A model generated the notes under the pieces. That model did no database searches and was not told the origin of the DNA. It was given only the letters and a program-made list of their open reading frames with translations. Below are positions 56,431-64,000 of a stretch of 64,000 bases of DNA, in pieces. Source of the DNA: Ceratothoa steindachneri (Eukaryota; Arthropoda; Malacostraca; Isopoda; Cymothoidae); NCBI GenBank assembly GCA_963969495.1, contig OZ018322.1, forward strand, positions 157,200,848 to 157,264,847, in the 5' to 3' direction. Position numbers and translations under genes: made by a program. Position 1 is the stretch's first letter, and every line of letters starts with the position of its first letter.

Positions 56431-58581
56431 TTTTTATATAAATGTAGAAATCATCCTTCCATTATTTTAGCCAATTGTTGAGAAAAAACTCGAGTATGCT
56501 TCCCAAATCTTGTCCACTTTTTCAAGAAGAGATCTCCATATAATGGAAAGACTGCATCCTTGCGCAACTAAACAAACTCCTGAGCTACGTATCTTTGCCT
56601 ACCATCAAATATTTAAAGAACTAATCAGCTATCTCTGGAAGATTAGTGGCTGCGTTGGCAAATAATCAAGGTATCCGAGATCAAAAAGCGGTTCGAGAAT
56701 ATAAATTTAGAGCTACATTTCTAAAAAAAGCGCACGAGTATAAGAAGATAAATAGGTGATGTAATTTCAAGTTAAAACAATTCCCTCCGAAAGAACTACT
56801 GTCCCTACAATAGTAGTTGAAATTTCATCTTCCTAACGTTTTCAATATTAGATTAAATACACATCTTTAAAATCTAGGGAGCACCAGACACACCAATACC
56901 ACAAACCACGACAGGCTAGTATAGGATATCAGTTAATAATATATACAACTGGATTATCGTTCTTCGTTATAAGAGTAAGCATAACCAATTCTACATCTTT
57001 TCTTAATTTTCTTCCCCATCACACGACCTCTTATTTCGTCAAGACAATCCTTAAAGTTAATCCGTGTCTTTACTGGTATGTAATTCAGTAACAAAGGCTG
57101 GGAAAGAAGACTGTGATATAATTCAAAGTTTTGAGGCACTCTTACGGAGTATAAAATAGGTAGATGGGGATGGAAGAATGTAGAAATGAAGCCTGGAATG
57201 AAATTCTTCGGTTGAACTGTAAGATGTTAAGTTTGATTTAAAACAAGCGATGATACAAAGAAGTGCCAGCATTTAGCTTAGCGGACAACGGTGTTTTATA
57301 CAGAACAAAATGAAAAATAAGATTTGACCTATCATCAAACGCATCTGTTTGTTTTTTCTTAATTTAAAAGAGAGCTCGGTAGGTTTGAAAACAAATTTCA
57401 TTTGTTGCTCATTTGATTAATTAAGAAATTTATGGTAACACCTGGAATCCATACAGTCTATCTTGAATCCGTGACTTGCACAGTTTAGCATACAAACGAC
57501 TGTAGTTGTGTATTTTTAAAGCAAAGTGAGTAGTTTTATTTTACTGTTTTTTTCTTAATGCTAGTCAGGTACTTGCTACACTCATTAATTCAGAGTGGGT
57601 TGTACTGCCAATATTACTATAGGCGAAAAGACTGTGACTTTGAAATGGAGAAAAAAGTCAAGACACACGACAATGCCTGAGGCATCATGTTGTTTCCTCC
57701 TTCACCACGTTCTTTAGGATAAGTAGAAAAGTTTGGCATTCATAGGGAGCTAGTCACCAATCTGACGCACAGGTGGAGACAACTAATTTTACACACGACA
57801 TCAGGCATGTAACCACACGACTGTCTTTCTCTCATCTTTTTACAGACAGAACATATTACTATTCTCTGCCGGAACCTGCCACAGGGGTTTCCATGTCCGA
57901 TAACTTGACGTGGTTAGAGCGGTCTACATTATGGCCACAAAGCTTACCTCCTCATTTGTCGGTAGCAAAGCATAATAGTACCGCTTTCCTTGCCCATATA
58001 CTCTGTCTCCTCCTAACAGGGTCAGGACGTTGGTATCCACGAACTTGCCAGTATCATTTTCATTTTTATGTGAATTTCATTTTATTTTCACGGCATCTCG
58101 TCCACAAGTGAAAACGGACAGGAGTCGCAATTACAAACTAAACTCAAGCTCTCTCAATTTGCTGCAATGAACATTTTCTGCAAAACGACCCTTCCCCCTA
58201 TCTGTCCTTGCTAGAAACTCACACATCCTTTTTAAACGTATTAAAAACTAAGCCATATATTCGTTAAAAGATCACGATTGAATCATCTCCAATTGGCAGA
58301 ACGTCTGTTAAATTGACCGCACGTTCCTTTAGGAGTCGTTCTACTTGGGAAAGAAAACATGGTCAATTGCCCTGAAACTTTAATCATTTAGAGAGCAATT
58401 CAAGCGGTAAATTTTTCATGGTGGGTTGGACAGTTTATTTAAAATAGTGACAATGAATAAAGACTGGTTCAGATAATTACAGTAGTTGAGGAGTAACTGA
58501 TAAATCGTTATTCTCATCAGAGATTAACCGTCTTTAGTTAAATGTAACAAAATTATCAAAGAAATATAGTTAAATAAGCAT
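56431..58581. other. Non-coding; one 112-codon open frame
   Basis: Nothing recognised. The plus-strand frame 57773-58111 (starting METTNFTHDIRHVTTRLSFS) has no known motif, no transmembrane run that convinces and no neighbouring exon signals that I can support. It may be chance. Confidence 0.35.
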
Positions 58582-58671
58582 ATATAGATGTCGTACGGTG
58601 ACCCTGAACACCGGATACCGGAATATAATATAGATGTCGGAAGGTGACCGTGAAGAGTGCACGCCAGAATA
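58582..58671. repeat. Two tandem 44-46 bp units
   Basis: ATATAGATGTCGTACGGTGA and ATATAGATGTCGGAAGGTGA start two adjacent units, at 58582 and 58628. Both continue with (C/G)(C/T)GAA and end near GAATA. Confidence 0.7.
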
Positions 58672-59640
58672 TCCGAATACAGACATATCCGGTACGAGGG
58701 TTAAATAAATAAAATCGAGTGTAGTTGGCCTAAATACTCAATTCTTAGAGGTTCTGAGATTAGAGAAACTGATGGTAGGAAAATATATATCATTACTATA
58801 TACAAAGAAAATATTAATATCACAAGTAAATTAAGGACAATAAATAAAATGAGACCCGGGGTACCAAACGGGGAGGGGGAATACAACTGACTCGAGGGGT
58901 ACGAAAGTACGAGAGAGGATGCACGGTGAATGGGAGAGTGCGATTATTGGGAAGACTCACGTAAAGCGTAATTGACTGGAGGCTTAGATACGGCGAGTAA
59001 ACGGAGCACTGCAATGTTAAACTTGCAAGATTCCTTCTTCTTTAACCTCAGTGAGAAATGGCCGAGGGAGTACTCCAGTCGTTTAACGAAGTCGAGAACC
59101 GAGTGATAGATGCCTGTCCGTGGATACGAGACTGTACATGGTTGCTAGCCAAGACGAGGCGATATGGTACTGATTTCTCAAAGCTTTTCTAGGAGTATTC
59201 ATACTATCTCGGCGAAAGCAAGTCGCCGGGTCCCCCAGAAAGGGGGAGGGGGATCTCATTAGACTTGCCGTGCCAGGGGGTCGGGATAGTCTCAGCGGCC
59301 TCAGAGCTTTGTGCAAAGGTCGTTAGGGCCGTGAGTCTGGCGTCGGTCAGACGATAAGACGGGAAGATAAAGAGAACCTTCTCTCTCTAACAATGGAAAG
59401 AGAGCAAAAACAGAGGAAATACGTAGAAGGATGACTTTATTGAAGAGGTGTAATTTTTTGGTGTCTCTGATCACTGTATTTTGTTGATGAGGAGCCCTAG
59501 TCAATTACTCCGAAGCGAAACTTAATGACTAGTAGAATACTTCGTTTTAGGTGAGTTCCTAATATACTCATAAGTGCTTAAATGAATAAAATGGGAGGAC
59601 ATTAATAAAATAAGCCCACCTCGTCATTAAAAAGACGAGT
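58672..59640. other. GC-richer block, LTR-like in places
   Basis: GC content rises at 58850-59400. The block holds a purine tract AGAAAGGGGGAGGGGGA near 59238 and, on the minus strand, AATAAAG near 59436. These could be parts of an old LTR element, but no terminus, duplicate or coding motif was found. The minus-strand frames at 59083-59316 and 59301-59504 are not recognisable. A CTCGTC/GACGAG hairpin sits at 59619-59638. Confidence 0.3.
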
Positions 59641-62600
59641 AAAAAAGTATGACATGGATTCGATATGAAAGATAGGATGTATCAAAAGTATAAAAAGAAG
59701 ACATAATTCTGTGGTGAAAAGAAAGTGTTACTGAAAGGACGATCCTCTTGACCAAAAGTATCTCAAAGATTATGTGTGTCATTGACCTACTGGGGATTCT
59801 AGAATATTGTGATGTATTATATGAAAGAAGAAGCTGATTTGCCAGAAGTGCAGATGCCAGAAGAAGTTCGTGGAGAAAGGGGAATGAGGGAGTTTTGTTT
59901 CCCGAACCCTTTCTAATATTAGGGCAAGCGAAAATTCTCCAAGCATAAAGTGAATTTATTCTACGGAAGTTTTTGAAGTTTGACTTCTGTAAAAACGCAA
60001 CCCTGGATAGTTCGTGACTAGAGTCATTCTAGAACCTAGGGAAAGCCCAAAGGACGAAATTGAGGTGCGAACTCTATAATTTTTCTCTATATGGAATTTG
60101 ATCACTACTGTCATTCTAAACTGGTCCTACTAGCTTTGATTCTTGTGGATTAAAGCAGTTTGGCTTTATCGGACGGCGATGCTAAGGGCTAAGACAAGAG
60201 TATGTGATTAAAAAAATACACTTGTGCAAACACCCTACATAGGAAATAACGAACTGTACATTTGCATGCCCAGTCATATATGCTGTCTTTGTTTCTCTCA
60301 TTGACCCTGTTAGTGTTAAAAGAGGATATGGCTAGACTATAAGAAGCGGTAGTGTGCTCAAATTCAGTGTACACGATAGACCTTTAAAATTAATTACTAA
60401 AGGGTTCTTAGTTTTTTCATTCTGTACGTATGGTAACAGGTGAAATATTTAATTCCAGAGAGAGTCGATTAAATTATAACCGTGTTACTCCCATTTACTC
60501 GTCAGTTGTTCGTTCGTATGGGAATCAACATTTGACTATCGTAAACATACAAGTCGCAAATTGAAATTCACAGAGACTGGTCTACAAAATTTCCCCCATT
60601 CAAGTGAACTGACTCCCATTTTAAATTTTAAATAATTTGAATCAAGGCTCTTTCAGGCAAATAAATCTTCCTTGAAAATGAAACATTTCAAATATCCATT
60701 TCCCCAAACAGCGCAGAGTGGCCGTTTCAATTTCCGTATCACTGATCAATTTCTAATGGGAAAGAAATTCAATGCTTTTGTAAATAACGGCGTTTTCCAA
60801 AGTCAAACCGATGATCTTTTCGTGCGCTGACTCGCACCCGTCGATGGTAGAAAACGACGGGCGATTCTTGACATTTCATAATCGCTGGATTGGGAAAATA
60901 TGGATGACATCAGAGTTGCCTCATTTTAGGTCATTTTATTTAATGATACAACATGATGTATATTATATAGAATGATATGAAAAGGAGTTAGAGCCAGTAT
61001 TTAAAGGACAAAGCCTTTAAGATTTCTGTTTAAATATATAACTTCACTTAGGAACTGAAGTTTTGTGCCTCGTTAGCAATGATGAATTCACATTTATTTA
61101 TAATAAAGCAGAAAATTATTATTTCCAAATTATATATTAATAGGAAGTGAGAGTCAGGAGGATTTAATCCATTTAATAATCCGCAGTGCACGCAGTAGTC
61201 TCCTCTGTTCACCTTTCGAGCAATTTGCTTCACACACATTTTAACTTTCTCCAACCTCAACATTATTTTAATAACTTCCATAGGAAATTTCCTTGAAAGA
61301 ATATCCTTTTGAGTCAAAACTTATTTAAGAGAAAATCTGAAGACTTAAGTGTGTATCGAACTGAAATATACTTAGAATATAAAGCCTCAAACTGCTTTAG
61401 ATATTTCTTTCAATTTTTACGAATAATCATTTTTCCAAAGAGATTGAGACATATGAAATCCCTCCATTAAAATAAATAACTGATAAAGCGAAACAAAATA
61501 AAACCAAGTACAAGAAAATAGCAGTACTAAAATCCGTGATGAAACAAAAACAAGATAAACCCAAAACAATATAAAATATGGCCAGATTAAGAATATCATT
61601 AAACCGAAGATAACCGAACAAAATTTCAGAAAATGAAGATATTCCACTCTAACATTCATTCCTAACTCGAAGGAAGAGTAACAAAATCCATCGAACAAAG
61701 AAAAATAAGACCAACTTCCCCCCAGCAACTCTAATGAATTTAATGTTTTGCCATGAAAGCAAAAATACCTGATTGGAGGGGAAATCGAATAGCCTGAAAG
61801 TGGAATCTAAGAGAATGAAATAATTCGGATTCTTCCAGAAAGAACACGAAAGTACCTTGGTCAAATAAATGTCAAGATTAAATGAAGATTTCGGTCTATT
61901 TTATTAGAAGAATATATACTCGTCTTTATTCTCCCTCATTGAACAAATTTGCCTCGAAAAACAAGGAATGAAGAAACAAACAAGGGATAATAGAGGATAA
62001 TAAAAGAAACTGCTTCTCACTGATGGAAAAGAGAAGGATGATATGGTAATTGGAAATATAATTCGGAAATAGTTTAGAAATGAGTTTGAATGACGAAAAC
62101 AACGAATGCATAGAGAGGAATTGTGGAAATATCCGTATTTTTTGCCCTTGCGACGATAGAAAGCGCACATTGAAAATACTGCAAGACGTGAAAATAAACT
62201 AAGTTAAATTCTTATTTTTCTATTCAGATGAAGTTCGAATGCGAGTATCGATTAAAAAAAAACTTGAAAGGAAAGGCGTACAGCTAACGAGCACTGGAAA
62301 CTTAATTATGACTGAACCTGGCAACCTTAGCAATCCGTGGTCTATTATTTCTTCCGCCTATGGGAGAGGCAATTGTTGTTATTGGTACAACACTCTCCCT
62401 CGGCTGCTTTCATAGCTTGACTACAAGTGCTAGCCTTCATTTCAAACTCCACGAAAGATCCATATTCTCGATAGCTGCAAAGCCCCTGACTTTAGGCAAT
62501 TAAGAAGAATTCCTGCTGTAGACCTTACAAAATTCAACGAATCGTGAGCTCGATTACTTAAACAACTAATCCAGAGGATTTGTAAACATAGTGGTGAACT

Positions 62601-64000
62601 TAACTTAAGTGAAAATCATTGAAAGGTATATATCCACAATAAGAGTTGGAGAGATTACCTGAAGGGCCTGGTACCAGAAGGTTTTGGTGTTGTGTAACAT
62701 GGGTATAGGGCCAGGCGACGTGCCTTTGTCTATTTTATGCCTTGTTTTATTTTTAATTCAAGCTTATGGCCTTGCCTTATGCCTATACCTGTCAAAAACA
62801 TAGTTCAAGTAAGCATAATCATTGGTCACGTGCATTTAATCATAATTAAATGAGAGCTAGTTTTCTAATGTTTTAGAAATGGTTCAGAAAACCTTTGAAA
62901 CTTTAATGATTTTTATTCTAGTATTACATAAGTGTTGACGATGATCTAAAAAGGTGGGAACCTCCAAGGTCCACCTTGATCTGGACTACCTTGGATTAGT
63001 AGGCAACGGAATGACATCAGGATCCCAAGAAAACCGCAGTCAACGTGCAACATGAATGCATCCGTCAGAACAGAACGCCGCACAGTGCTTGCGCAAGGCT
63101 TAAGTAATGTAAAGAAAACAAGAAGCCACTGATTAACCTTAATCAGATTCAACGTCGACGGGTTTGGGAACTAGCTCACAGCAAAGGACCAAGTGTTAGT
63201 TGGGGTAAGTATTATGGTACTCGATTGCAGGTTCCATTTGTTTTTGAACACCAGCAAGGTTAAGGCCGTAGGAAGCGAGGGAAGTAGAAAATCTTAGGTG
63301 CATAGTGCAAAATGTAAAGTATAGTGACTCGTCTGGAATGATATAGGGCTGCATTTCACGATCGGGTGTGGGTCGTTCAGTGTTGGTGATGGCACGTTAA
63401 TTCAGAGATTTACCAAGCTATCTTGTGAAATTTCTTGCTATCTTCAGCACAAGACCTCTCCATAAATATACTGAACATAATTATTCTGCCAAAAAATGAT
63501 ACCCCGTTCACAAGATTGCATTCACCATACAGTGGTTCTGGGAAACCAATATGACGGCGATGAACTGGCTACTTAAGTCTCCGGGTTTGAATCCCTCGAA
63601 ACGCTACTGAGCTTCCTGTATCAGTTTGGTATGGCTGTAAGTTTCCTAGAGCTTTACCTGTTAAAAATTTGAGAATTGGATATAGTGATAGCCCAAAATT
63701 AAAAAAGAAATTATAAATGATTAAGTTAAAAAAAAATAAATGTGATTATCGAATGCTTAGGAAAGTTTTAAAACAAAAATAATTACAAATGATGGAGTTC
63801 ACAAAACTTATATGTGATCATCTGTAAAACTCTAGACAAAGAGCAAATTACTAGAAAATTATAGCAAAAGCCATTTGCCAAAGGCAGATCGGCTGTAGTC
63901 GACAAACAGATGGTCTGCATGCGAAATGAGAGCTCCTACTGTAAGGATGAGTGGCGAAGTCGCTTCTCTTTTCTGTTATTTTCTGCTGGTTACATGTCTC
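59641..64000. other. Non-coding stretch to window end
   Basis: No recognisable gene or element. Minus-strand frames at 61417-61728 (103 codons) and 61904-62170 are Phe/Leu-rich because the DNA is A-rich on the plus strand; I see no family signature. A small imperfect hairpin (CCAAGGT...ACCTTGG) is near 62963-62994. Confidence 0.45.

Noticed and set aside
57773..58111. 112-codon open frame as a small secreted protein
   Set aside because: No signal peptide at the start and no conserved pattern recognised; the length is possible by chance in a 64-kb window.
61417..61728. Membrane protein on the minus strand
   Set aside because: The Phe/Leu richness follows from T-rich minus-strand DNA; overlapping frames in the same stretch look equally hydrophobic.

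Overview
The window is AT-rich, intron-like or intergenic eukaryotic DNA. It is full of (TA)n microsatellites and transposable-element remains, and I found no host protein gene, tRNA or rRNA that I can support. The mix of elements (several Ty3/Gypsy lineages, I-clade and CR1-like LINEs, Tc1/mariner elements) and the repeat style point to an invertebrate, most likely an arthropod; the species cannot be named from this alone. Nearly every reading frame is broken, so most coding entries are given as pseudogenes. LAYOUT. 1-1006 is the 3' part of a long terminal repeat (LTR) that recurs at 18075-19616, 31861-33332 and 36826-38133. 1.4-1.8 kb holds a decayed LINE reverse transcriptase. 5.0-7.0 kb is a deleted Gypsy element: LTR end, primer binding site, then directly the end of RT, RNase H and integrase. 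7-13 kb is mostly non-coding with three diverged 120-bp tandem units. 13076-14006 is an internally deleted mariner, and 15441-16742 a Tc1/mariner element lodged inside a (TA)n tract. 17.5-25.7 kb is an old minus-strand Gypsy pol that carries an OTU-like cysteine protease segment between RNase H and integrase. It was later split twice: by a solo LTR with a 5-bp target duplication, and by a LINE ORF1 fragment that landed in its RT domain. 29.5-31.5 kb is a different minus-strand Gypsy pol. 31861-38133 is an LTR element with a gag that resembles the SCAN-domain gag type, an aspartic protease and RNase H, but the RT catalytic core and the integrase are absent. 38.6-39.1 kb is a LINE C-terminus with a C2H2 finger. 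39.3-43.2 kb is a further LTR pair holding a mariner-like copy and an 820-bp foldback repeat. 43929-50831 is the best preserved element: a full-length, GC-rich, I-clade LINE of 6.9 kb (gag-like ORF1, endonuclease, RT, RNase H) flanked by a perfect 13-bp target site duplication. A CR1-like LINE fragment follows at 50.9-51.7 kb, and a 5'-truncated relative of the I-clade LINE lies on the minus strand at 56 kb. 52-55.9 kb and 56.5-64 kb hold no recognisable gene, apart from tandem repeats and one GC-richer, LTR-like block near 59 kb. HOW THE PARTS RELATE. The window is a stratigraphy of insertions rather than a pathway. The Gypsy-OTU element is oldest, because others interrupt it. The variable-repeat LTR family inserted into it later, and the I-clade LINE looks recent because both target duplications remain identical. 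Copies of two families (the LTR family and the I-clade LINE) occur more than once, which allows comparison within the window.
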